22,487 nucleotides of DNA from a virus: IMG/VR virus record IMGVR_UViG_3300044302_001795, positions 1 to 22,487 of that record. The stretch is one strand, 5' to 3'. A program made the position numbers and the translations under genes. This document shows positions 8,314-13,711 of this stretch, piece after piece. The notes below the pieces were generated by a model. It had not been told where the DNA came from and made no database searches. It saw nothing but the letters and a program-made list of their open reading frames with translations. Each line of letters starts with the position of its first letter. Position 1 is the first letter of the stretch.

Positions 8314-9831
8314 TTAATAGTAAACCATTTGTCTGTGTCTATATCCGTCAAATGAGTCTTCATAATCAGAAGCTAACTGAACAAATCCACCTTGGCGGAA
8401 ACGCAGAACTGCTTGTGTCATTGAGTCGACTAAGTCATCGTGATCACCGTTAGGGAAAGCTGCACACTCTTCTACAACTTCTGTCGCCCAGTGCATGTCG
8501 GGCTTCCAGACCATTCCTGACTCAAACAATGGTGTACAAGCGTTTACTCGAGCAACCTTATCTGCGCCTTTGCTTGGAGTAAAGTTTTGAACAGGAATAC
8601 CGATTCTCCTTAATTCTTGTGTTAAAGGCGTTCCGCTTCCTTTCGCCTCAATAATTACTGTGTCTGGATCCCAATGCTCATAAAGTTCTAGTGCTTTGCG
8701 CTTTAATTCAGGAAACTCAAGCCTCTGTTTCACAGAGTCCAGTAGTATGAGATGAGCAACGTCTCCTTGGTAAAAATCTTCGCCTATGCGTCCGTGCGGG
8801 TAAAATACGCCCCACGTTGTGATTGCGGAGTAGTCAGCAGTTTCTGACTTTAAAAATGCCGTGTCGTAGCTTTGTATAATATATTCGCACTCGGGTGGTT
8901 TTTCGGTTACCCATTCTTTCCACCATTCACGTTTAATTAGCGCACCTTCTTCAGAAGACGGCGATTGCATGTATTGAGCAAACCATTTCGGTCCATTACC
9001 CAATGCTGCTTTGATTGCTTCCAGTTCTTCAACTTTCCAGTACTCTGGCCAAACTGCGTCTCCACTCGGCAGTATAGCTGGTAATTCAATGACTTCCCAC
9101 TGATCGTTTTGAGAACTACGAGACATATCCTTGATTAATCTCCCTGTTAGGTCTTTAACTGACCAACGAGTCATAACGATAACTATCGCTCCTCCAGGCT
9201 GAAGTCTTTGCCTTGGTCCAGAGGTATACCACTCATAAGCGTCATCCAGTGCTGCTTTTGACATTGCGTCTTGCTCTGAGTGCGGATCGTCAATAATAAA
9301 GAGGTCTGCACCCCGTCCAGCGATCGCACCGCCTGTACCTACCGCATAATACTCCCCTCGTATCGTCGGTTGGTTTTCTGCCATGGTTTCCCACTTTCCT
9401 GCTGCTTTTGAGTCTGGGTTTAGTATCGTATCGGGAAAAATACGTTTATATATGTCGGATTGTATTAAATCCCTTACTTTACGACCAAAACGCACCGCAA
9501 GGTCGGATGTATGCGTTGCTTGTATGATTTTAAGTGCAGGGTTGCGCCCAATTAGGTACGCTGGGAGTAAAAAACTCGCAAACTCACTTTTTGTATGTCT
9601 TGGAGGCATATTGATGATTAATCGCTTTAAAGTGCCGTCGGCTATGCGGTTAAAAGCGTCTGCGACTATTTTATGATGGTGACCTTCTATAAAGTTTGGC
9701 CACTGGCTTTTGACAAAGGATAAAAACTCTTTTTGCGACTGTTCTACTTCACTAAGCTCTTTGAACCGTTCTGTAAGCTCGTAATACTCTTTTAATGTAT
9801 CTTCGGGAAGGTTATTGAGGTCTTTATTCAT
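8314..9831 (-). CDS. terL: Terminase large subunit
   Basis: About 505 residues from an ATG that overlaps the small-subunit stop; a TTG five codons earlier is an alternative. The ATPase part has a Walker A-like MPPRHTKSEFAS (about residue 80) and a Walker B region ADLFIIDDPHSE. The nuclease part shows the expected acidic triad: YDTAFLKSETADYSA, TVIIEAKGSGTPL and HDDLVDSMTQAVLRF. It pumps phage DNA through the portal and cuts the concatemer. Gene order small subunit, large subunit, portal is canonical. All motifs are intact. Confidence 0.93.
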   Translation of the reverse strand: MNKDLNNLPEDTLKEYYELTERFKELSEVEQSQKEFLSFVKSQWPNFIEGHHHKIVADAFNRIADGTLKRLIINMPPRHTKSEFASFLLPAYLIGRNPALKIIQATHTSDLAVRFGRKVRDLIQSDIYKRIFPDTILNPDSKAAGKWETMAENQPTIRGEYYAVGTGGAIAGRGADLFIIDDPHSEQDAMSKAALDDAYEWYTSGPRQRLQPGGAIVIVMTRWSVKDLTGRLIKDMSRSSQNDQWEVIELPAILPSGDAVWPEYWKVEELEAIKAALGNGPKWFAQYMQSPSSEEGALIKREWWKEWVTEKPPECEYIIQSYDTAFLKSETADYSAITTWGVFYPHGRIGEDFYQGDVAHLILLDSVKQRLEFPELKRKALELYEHWDPDTVIIEAKGSGTPLTQELRRIGIPVQNFTPSKGADKVARVNACTPLFESGMVWKPDMHWATEVVEECAAFPNGDHDDLVDSMTQAVLRFRQGGFVQLASDYEDSFDGYRHRQMVYY

Positions 9832-10297
9832 CTGTTTGGACGTCAATTATCTCGCCTTTGGGCAATACTCCGCCCGATTCGTAGTAAAGTTCGTTCATTC
9901 TGACTAAAATCTCCTCTTTAGTCATCATTTCGACTTTATTGATGGTTAATTCGCTTTTTCTTACATAAAGTCCTGCTGCTTTGCCTCTTGCGACTTCTGC
10001 TGCGACTGCTGCCGACCACATTCCTGCTCCAACTGCTCCATCCCGTATATCTTTGAGATCGTTGAGGTGTGTTCCTAGATTTACGCTCACTAAATCGGCT
10101 GCACGGTCTTGCAACGCTTGGATTCTGTTTTTTATCTTAGGATTTTGATCACTGGCTAGAGCTGTACCCGCTTTTTGCGCATTTTTAGGCGAATATCCTG
10201 CTTCGATTGCTGCTTGTGTCTTGGATAAGCCTTTTGCCACGCTTTGAGCGAATTTTTCCTGTCTAGGAGTCAGTTTATCCTTGTTTTTCTTTGTCAT
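9824..10297 (-). CDS. terS: Terminase small subunit
   Basis: 157 residues. The N-terminus KLTPRQEKFAQSVAKGLSKTQAAIEAGYSPKNAQKAG is the typical helix-turn-helix DNA-recognition domain of small terminases, followed by ALQDRAADLVSVNLGTHLNDLKDIRD for oligomerisation. A C-terminal NELYYESGGVLPKGE tail would contact the large subunit. It selects viral DNA and hands it to TerL, whose frame it overlaps by a few bases. A four-base overlap with the upstream membrane protein suggests coupled translation. Confidence 0.88.
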   Translation of the reverse strand: MTKKNKDKLTPRQEKFAQSVAKGLSKTQAAIEAGYSPKNAQKAGTALASDQNPKIKNRIQALQDRAADLVSVNLGTHLNDLKDIRDGAVGAGMWSAAVAAEVARGKAAGLYVRKSELTINKVEMMTKEEILVRMNELYYESGGVLPKGEIIDVQTDE

Positions 10298-10734
10298 CGC
10301 TTAACTAAACTCCCGCCAAAGTACATTCCAATGATTGCAGACACTAAATTCGTGTCTAATTGCGTAATAACAAGCCCCTGAAACGTCACCCACTCAAAAA
10401 CTTCCCTTCCTTCTTTAAAAAACCAGAATCCAGGCATCCAATTCGTGTACCCTACTGTTACATCGACCTGTGGATAGAAGACTGCGACTAGTTTTGGCAG
10501 TAAAACGATGGCAAATATGGCAGTTAGGGCTATAATCCGCCTTGTCCAAGCGAAACCCTTGTCTTTTAAGCCATGATCCAGCGACTGTTTCCTCGCTTTC
10601 ATGTCAAACTCGCCTCTTGTGATCAAGAGTTTTTGTTCTTCCGCCTTGGCTTTACGACTTTGCGCCCAAATGCTCAATAAACTACTCAGCAGAGTAGAAC
10701 CAAGCATGGTTATTATCTCAAATGGGAAGCCCAC
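10294..10734 (-). CDS. Membrane protein, possible holin-like
   Basis: 146 residues from a GTG next to the upstream stop codon; an ATG nine codons later is an alternative. Three hydrophobic stretches are visible: ITMLGSTLLSSLLSIWA (residues 9-25), IIALTAIFAIVLLPKLVAVFY (about 67-87) and LVSAIIGMYFGGSLV near the C-terminus. A charged helix (RKAKAEEQKLLITRGEFDMKARKQ) lies after the first. The segment is common directly upstream of terminase in marine phages. A lysis or host-membrane role is possible, but there is no direct evidence. Confidence 0.75.
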   Translation of the reverse strand: MGFPFEIITMLGSTLLSSLLSIWAQSRKAKAEEQKLLITRGEFDMKARKQSLDHGLKDKGFAWTRRIIALTAIFAIVLLPKLVAVFYPQVDVTVGYTNWMPGFWFFKEGREVFEWVTFQGLVITQLDTNLVSAIIGMYFGGSLVKR

Positions 10735-10735
10735 A

Positions 10736-10897
10736 TTACTTCTTTTTTCTATAAGTCTTAGTAGTGTACGCTTCGTTTATGTCTTTTGTCTTAGGATCGT
10801 CTGCTACGAACCTTCCTTTCTTTGTGCGGTTGCGAACAGTTTTTTCCTCATAACCGAGAAAAGTCTTTTTGAACCAATTCGTTAATCCGATTGCCAT
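10736..10897 (-). CDS. Small basic protein, first gene of the late operon
   Basis: A 53-residue protein, MAIGLTNWFKKTFLGYEEKT ... YTTKTYRKKK, behind a strong AGGAG site. It is rich in Lys and Arg, with a WFKKTFLGYEEKTVRN stretch and a basic tail. Its stop overlaps the GTG start of the membrane-protein gene (TAATGTG). It is the first gene transcribed in the packaging and structural operon. I recall related small proteins upstream of terminase in marine phages; no function is known to me. Confidence 0.75.
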   Translation of the reverse strand: MAIGLTNWFKKTFLGYEEKTVRNRTKKGRFVADDPKTKDINEAYTTKTYRKKK

Positions 10898-11121
10898 AAT
10901 TTTCTCCTAAAAATTTTGCAAGAAATATTTTTGCTTATTTTGCACAAGAAGTAAAGGAAATTTGCAAAAATTCGAAATCCATGGTGAATGCCTCTCCAAA
11001 TCTTACCCTTTAGCTATAGCTACAGGGTTATGCTATAAAGGGGGGCGGGGCTACCCCTACGGCTTAATTATAGCCCTTTTAAGCCCTTTACTTTTATACC
11101 CCTTTACTACCCTACGCCCCT
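10898..11121. other. Gene-free region upstream of the late operon
   Basis: There is no gene here. Near the late-operon start are repeated TTTTGC(A) words (10914-10970) forming an imperfect inverted repeat. At 11031 the composition switches sharply into the dinucleotide-restricted island. A GC-rich GGGGGGCGGGG block at 11038-11050 is followed by CCCTTTTAAGCCC-like words up to the terminator. Confidence 0.6.
10927..10955 (-). promoter_or_regulatory. Weak candidate promoter for the late operon
   Basis: A TTTACT box (10950-10955) identical to the -35 of the early promoters lies about 55 bases upstream of the first late gene, but at the 17-bp distance there is only a poor A/T-rich -10. Late transcription may need a phage activator, or may read through from upstream if the terminator at 11122-11159 is suppressed. 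Confidence 0.3.
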
Positions 11122-11159
11122 ATAAAAAATAAGCCCCCTAGTTATTAGCTAGGGGGCTT
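11122..11159 (-). terminator. Intrinsic terminator of the restricted gene
   Basis: A perfect 11-bp stem (AAGCCCCCTAG at 11131-11141, CTAGGGGGCTT at 11149-11159) with a 7-nt loop is followed on the minus strand by TATTTTTTATA. It starts 19 bases after the stop codon of the gene at 11178. It is itself built without CA, TG, GA or TC. Confidence 0.88.
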
Positions 11160-11177
11160 ACCGCTAGGGTTTAAAGG

Positions 11178-11510
11178 TTAGCTTATAGTTATTTTACCGC
11201 CCTTTAAAAAATACCCTAACCCCGTTTTACTTAAAACGGTACTAGCGCTACTACCTAAACTAATATTAGCTTTAGCTAACGCTTTAGTACTTAAAGCGTT
11301 ATTAACTTTAGCGCTAGGGTTAGCTTTAGCCCGTACTATATTAGCTACGGTAGCCCCGTTATAAACGCTATTTAATATATAAGCGTTTTTAGGGTTTACC
11401 GTACCGCCGTTAACTACGGTTATAGTAGCGGTTAAGGGGTAGCTAGTACCGTTTATAGTTACGCTATTAGCGGTAAGGTTAGCGTTAGTACCTTTAGTTT
11501 TATTTACCAT
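11178..11510 (-). CDS. Small basic protein built from 13 amino-acid types
   Basis: 110 residues. No Asp, Glu, His, Gln, Cys or Trp occurs, and Met only at the start: exactly the residues whose codons contain CA, GA or TG. Ser is always AGY and Leu never CTG or CTC. With 10 Lys, one Arg and no acids the net charge is about +11. The segments YPLTATI (residues 24-30), NGATVANIV and LGYFLKGGKITIS (C-terminus) align with FPVTATI, DGLTIGDFI and LRYFVKHGFVTIG of the protein at 12661-12951, so this looks like a true, folded paralogue. The promoter (11563-11591), an AAAGG ribosome binding site and the terminator all match. The function is unknown; DNA or RNA binding is possible from charge. Confidence 0.85.
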   Translation of the reverse strand: MVNKTKGTNANLTANSVTINGTSYPLTATITVVNGGTVNPKNAYILNSVYNGATVANIVRAKANPSAKVNNALSTKALAKANISLGSSASTVLSKTGLGYFLKGGKITIS

Positions 11511-11562
11511 TTTTATTTACCTTTATTTACGCTATTAAACTTAATTATTTAATAGTACCTAT

Positions 11563-11591
11563 AATAGTACGCTTTTTAACGGGTAAGTAAA
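11563..11591 (-). promoter_or_regulatory. Promoter of the restricted gene
   Basis: -35 TTTACT (11586-11591), 17-bp spacer, -10 ACTATT (11563-11568), then ATAGGTA, in the same register as the TATGCT-ATAAGGG core of the other cassettes. The TG in TATGCT, forbidden in this island, is absent. A more canonical TATTAT lies two bases further on. Confidence 0.6.
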
Positions 11592-11677
11592 GGGGTTTAA
11601 ATATAATATTTAGTTATAAGGTAAAACTATATAACTACTAGTTATAAGTAAAGGGGTAGCCACATACACACGAATGC

Positions 11678-11709
11678 GAGCATGAACAAGAACATGAGCA
11701 TGAACAAGA
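11678..11709. repeat. 14-nt direct repeat, 18-nt period
   Basis: GAGCATGAACAAGA occurs at 11678-11691 and again at 11696-11709. It borders the restricted island and uses almost only the steps that the island lacks. Confidence 0.8.
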
Positions 11710-11760
11710 GTATGAGTTCGGGTTTGGTTTTGTTTATCTTTATCTTTATCGAGGTTTAGA

Positions 11761-11796
11761 GCTCATGGTTCTGTAAGGTAAACCAGAACCATGAGC
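11761..11796 (-). terminator. Perfect 13-bp hairpin after the gene at 11806
   Basis: GCTCATGGTTCTG (11761-11773) and CAGAACCATGAGC (11784-11796) flank a 10-nt loop, 9 bases beyond the stop codon. No U-run follows (TCTAAACC), so it is either a rho-type or processed 3' end, or a protein-binding site. CAGAACCATGAG recurs at 13363-13374. Confidence 0.5.
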
Positions 11797-11805
11797 CACG
11801 GGGGA

Positions 11806-12138
11806 TTACTCGTAGCGAGGTGTGTAGCGAGGGAAGTTAGCGCCTATATGGTCTTCAACTAAGAAGGATATTTCGTCCTTCCCCCAAGCGCCACCTGGGA
11901 TGAGGTAGGCATCATCGCCGTTACCTGAAGGGTCAACACCGTCGTGATCACCGTACCCAGAGTGATAGGTGGGTTCGTAAGTAAGGGACTCTTGTAGCCT
12001 TTTTACCTTTAAATTAGCATCCCCGTTGGAAGAGTACATGCCGTAGCACTTTATGAACTCTCCCTGAGTATACCACCAGCCTCCCTCTTCGGGTCCACCG
12101 TAGCACCTGCTGGTGCGGTACATATTAACATATTTCAT
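11806..12138 (-). CDS. Small Gly/Tyr-rich protein, WWY family
   Basis: 110 residues, starting at an ATG behind AAGGTG. Near residue 20 it has EGGWWYTQGEFIKCYG, which resembles GWFFKNNNLYKY and STWWYDEETNELYKW of the proteins at 15400-15675 and 12205-12453. The middle is very rich in Gly, Asp and Tyr (GYGDHDGVDPSGNGDDAYLIPGG) and could bind metal. No signal peptide or membrane segment is present. It is a single-gene unit with its own leader (12145-12191) and hairpin. I do not recognise the family. Confidence 0.75.
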   Translation of the reverse strand: MKYVNMYRTSRCYGGPEEGGWWYTQGEFIKCYGMYSSNGDANLKVKRLQESLTYEPTYHSGYGDHDGVDPSGNGDDAYLIPGGAWGKDEISFLVEDHIGANFPRYTPRYE

Positions 12139-12144
12139 AATTTC

Positions 12145-12191
12145 ACCTTATAGTAATTTATTACCCTACTATAGTAGTAAAAACTAGGGGG
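12145..12191 (-). promoter_or_regulatory. Leader and promoter of 11806 gene, restricted text
   Basis: A 47-nt stretch free of CA, TG, GA and TC, containing TACTACTATAGTAGGGTAATAA on the minus strand: a TACTAT -10 in the same register as other cassettes. No TTTACT stands 17 bp upstream, so the -35 is weak or activator-dependent. Confidence 0.5.
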
Positions 12192-12209
12192 AAGACCTAG
12201 TGGATTATA
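12190..12209. repeat. 20-nt exact repeat, copy 1
   Basis: GGAAGACCTAGTGGATTATA is identical to 12505-12524. This copy includes the stop codon of the gene at 12205. Both copies stand just upstream of the -10 of the following gene, so they may be an activator or operator site. Confidence 0.85.
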
Positions 12210-12453
12210 AAGACCAACCTAAGTATTTAGTCTTCATTCGTTTAAAAACGTAGTTAGGGATATTCATACTATCAATATTAAACTCAGTGACCTTTCTAAT
12301 AGAGCTGGGGCGGTTAATATACCCCGTTCCTGCATGGTAAGCTGGTGGAAACCACTTATACAGTTCATTAGTTTCCTCGTCATACCACCAAGTGCTTGAA
12401 GCGCCTTTAGATATAGGCTTTAATTTGACCTTATCATTTATTACATAGTTCAT
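12205..12453 (-). CDS. Small WWY-family protein
   Basis: 82 residues. It contains STWWYDEETNELYKWFPPAY and a C-terminal SSIRKVTEFNIDSMNIPNYV followed by FKRMKTKY. The protein at 15400-15675 shows a parallel GGWFFKNNNLYKYLATQR and LTKITHYNYLSHYIPPYIYK, so the two are probably paralogues. It has a single promoter leader (12460-12506) and AAGGTG-type ribosome binding site. The stop codon falls inside a 20-nt repeat shared with the region upstream of the gene. No known function. Confidence 0.75.
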   Translation of the reverse strand: MNYVINDKVKLKPISKGASSTWWYDEETNELYKWFPPAYHAGTGYINRPSSIRKVTEFNIDSMNIPNYVFKRMKTKYLGWSL

Positions 12454-12459
12454 AATTTC

Positions 12460-12506
12460 ACCTTATAGTTTATTAATACCCCTATATAGTAGTAAAAAGT
12501 AAAGGG
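12460..12506 (-). promoter_or_regulatory. Leader and promoter of 12205 gene, restricted text
   Basis: A 47-nt stretch without CA, TG, GA or TC. It contains CCTTTACTTTTTACTACTAT followed by ATAGGGG on the minus strand. TTTACT is present but lies too close to TACTAT for a 17-bp spacer; the -10 register matches the leader at 12145-12191. Confidence 0.5.
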
Positions 12507-12524
12507 AAGACCTAGTGGATTATA
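12505..12524. repeat. 20-nt exact repeat, copy 2
   Basis: Identical to 12190-12209. No gene ends here, so the conservation is not for a shared coding end. Confidence 0.85.
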
Positions 12525-12660
12525 CCCAGCGTGAGTTCATGTTCTTCTTGTTGTGCTTATACTGAACAACAAGAAGAAGAATCTTGGTTCGTGTTCTTGT
12601 TCTTGGGGATTATCGGTTAGAGAAAATCCCCCTTACCTAAGTAAGAGGGACTTCTTGGGA
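12525..12660. other. Spacer with a 12-bp hairpin and a terminator
   Basis: There is no gene here. TTCTTCTTGTTG at 12542-12553 and CAACAAGAAGAA at 12567-12578 form a perfect 12-bp stem with a 13-nt loop. GTTCTTGTTCTTGG words follow at 12593-12606, then the terminator of the gene at 12661. Confidence 0.65.
12623..12650 (-). terminator. Intrinsic terminator of the gene at 12661
   Basis: A 10-bp stem with one G-U pair (12627-12636 with 12641-12650, 4-nt loop) is followed on the message by UUUUCU. It begins about 10 bases after the stop codon. Confidence 0.8.
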
Positions 12661-12951
12661 TTACCCTATAGTTACGAAGCCGTGCTTGACGAAGTAACGT
12701 AGAGCCGATGTATCTCGTTGAAATCCACCGAGCATTTTATCACTATTTTTAATAGCGATGAAATCCCCAATGGTGAGACCATCAAAAGCATCAACCCAAT
12801 CTTGGTTGTGCCCAGCTCTTGGTTGTTTCCCTGTAGCTTTAATAGTAGCGGTAACAGGAAAACCACCCATACCCTTAACTTCTACTTTAGCAGAAGCTTG
12901 AGCCTTGACCTTCTTAACTGCGGTTTTTTCAGCTTTACTTAATTGTGGCAT
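12661..12951 (-). CDS. Small basic protein, normal-composition paralogue
   Basis: 96 residues from the ATG at 12951, which lies 7 bases after AAGGTG; a GTG three codons earlier overlaps that site. The N-terminus is a Lys/Ala helix (LSKAEKTAVKKVKAQASAKV). The second half, GGFPVTATIKATGKQ, DGLTIGDFIAIKN and LRYFVKHGFVTIG, aligns with the protein at 11178-11510 in the same order. Unlike that protein it uses Asp, Glu, His, Gln, Trp and Met normally. The TIGDF..KHGFVTIG pattern could be a small alpha/beta or winged-helix fold, but I cannot name it. It has its own promoter and terminator. Confidence 0.8.
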   Translation of the reverse strand: MPQLSKAEKTAVKKVKAQASAKVEVKGMGGFPVTATIKATGKQPRAGHNQDWVDAFDGLTIGDFIAIKNSDKMLGGFQRDTSALRYFVKHGFVTIG

Positions 12952-13001
12952 GTAGTTCACCTTTTTAAGTTAATTGCTAACCGTTATTAGTTAGTAAAGA
13001 T

Positions 13002-13030
13002 ATGATACCCCTTTACTACTAGAAAGTAAA
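13002..13030 (-). promoter_or_regulatory. Promoter of the gene at 12661
   Basis: -35 TTTACT (13025-13030), 17-bp spacer, -10 TATCAT (13002-13007). A second CTTTACT word lies downstream at 12991-12999 on the same strand. Confidence 0.75.
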
Positions 13031-13203
13031 GCCCTTTTCTAAAAGAAGATAAAGAACATAAACAGGAAGAAAAGCCCGTGCCCGTGCCCTTGTGAGCAAG
13101 AAGAAGAACAAGGAGCAAGAACAAGAAGAAGAGCAATGGTTCATGTTCTTGTTCTTCATGATTATCGATTATCGCTCTTGGTTCTTGTCCTTGAACCAAG
13201 AAG

Positions 13204-13246
13204 AACAAGAAGAAGATCTCTGTTTCTGTCTCTTTTTCTTCTTGTT
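13204..13246. repeat. 11-bp inverted repeat of AAC/AAG words
   Basis: AACAAGAAGAA (13204-13214) and TTCTTCTTGTT (13236-13246) with a 21-nt pyrimidine-rich loop. The same stem sequence family occurs at 12542-12578. Confidence 0.7.
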
Positions 13247-13419
13247 TATCGATCTTGTAAGAGATTCTTGGCTCTTGGGACGGGGAGCCGAAGAATCTTA
13301 GAGGAGACCCAAGCTCCAAGAGACAGAACAACTATAGTATACAACAGTGGATACAGAGGTTCCAGAACCATGAGACTGTTTACATGTCGTCTTGTAAAAC
13401 ATACCCAAAATATACCCAA

Positions 13420-13470
13420 TTATATTGGCTAATCTAGGCAATATTCAGCCAATAGCTCTAGCCAATATAA
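13420..13470. repeat. 12-bp inverted repeat with TTGGCTA boxes
   Basis: TTATATTGGCTA (13420-13431) and TAGCCAATATAA (13459-13470) are perfect reverse complements. A third box, AGCCAAT, lies between them at 13447. Further boxes occur at 13517-13524 and 13633-13639, each next to a TATTGCCC word (13508 and 13624). Confidence 0.85.
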
Positions 13471-13659
13471 CATTTCTTCTTATTATTCAAATACTTACTT
13501 CAAACACTATTGCCCTATTGGCTAAAACACGATTTGATTTAACTTTTAAAAACATTTCTCCCACTCTCCAACACTAATACGCAAATAGCCCACTAACAAC
13601 AGGGGCTTCCATCCTCCTTAGGGTATTGCCCCAGCCAATGAACAGTGCAGAATCAGTTG

Positions 13660-13703
13660 TTAAAAAACAACAACGCCCTTTTACAAGAAAAGTAAAGGGG
13701 CGT
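13660..13703 (-). terminator. Intrinsic terminator of the gene at 13712
   Basis: A 12-bp stem with one mismatch (13673-13684 with 13692-13703, 7-nt loop) is followed on the minus strand by TTGTTGTTTTTTAAC. It starts 8 bases after the stop codon. Confidence 0.85.
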
Positions 13704-13711
13704 GAACAGGT

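Larger units (their letters stand above)
11032..11661. other. Dinucleotide-restricted island lacking CA, TG, GA and TC
   Basis: I read every step of these 630 nt. No CA, TG, GA or TC occurs except one CA at 11508-11509, which is the complement of the start codon of the enclosed gene. Every other A/T run starts with T and ends with A, so no single A or T stands between G/C bases. About 150 such steps would be expected in random sequence of this length. Leftwards, 11002-11031 adds only two exceptions (CA at 11023, TG at 11031). The rightward edge is abrupt at 11661. The island spans a complete promoter-gene-terminator unit, including non-coding parts. Confidence 0.95.
11511..11805. other. Leader of the restricted gene, then repeat-rich spacer
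   Basis: There is no gene here. 11511-11661 is the restricted leader with the promoter and a second CCCCTTTACTTAT word. 11661-11712 switches to text made mostly of CA, GA, TG and AC steps. 11713-11760 is T-rich (TTTATCTTTATCTTTATCGAGG). A perfect hairpin follows at 11761-11796. Confidence 0.6.
13031..13711. other. Gene-free region with word repeats and TTGGCTA boxes
   Basis: Long frames on both strands at 12987-13432 translate to low-complexity Glu/Gln/Phe/Leu text and have no fitting start, so I call no gene. 13031-13330 is built of AAGAAC, AAGAAG, TTCTTG and GTTCTT words with several self-complementary segments. 13400-13640 holds five TTGGCTA/TAGCCAA boxes in both orientations. The terminator of the next gene ends the region. 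A control or replication-origin role is possible. Confidence 0.7.

Noticed and set aside
11031-11040. TATGCTATAAAGG on the plus strand, resembling a rightward -10 box
   Set aside because: No TTTACT-like box lies 17 bp upstream and there is no plus-strand gene to its right.
11178-11510. The restricted gene as a pure low-complexity artefact with no coding meaning
   Set aside because: It has a proper start, stop, promoter and terminator, and its product aligns in order with the ordinary protein at 12661-12951.
12542-13246. Recurrent hairpin words suggesting a CRISPR array
   Set aside because: The repeats are short, irregular, in both orientations and have no constant spacers of 25 to 45 nt.
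12987-13331. A 114-codon minus-strand frame and overlapping plus-strand frames at 13092-13432
   Set aside because: Both strands give low-complexity Glu/Gln/Phe/Leu-rich text reflecting the AAGAAC/TTCTTG words. No ribosome binding site fits, and the 3' part overlaps the promoter of the gene at 12661.
13340-13711. A possible tRNA or other structured RNA in the gene-free region
   Set aside because: I found no cloverleaf-like set of stems or conserved TTC loop, only the TTGGCTA boxes and a terminator.
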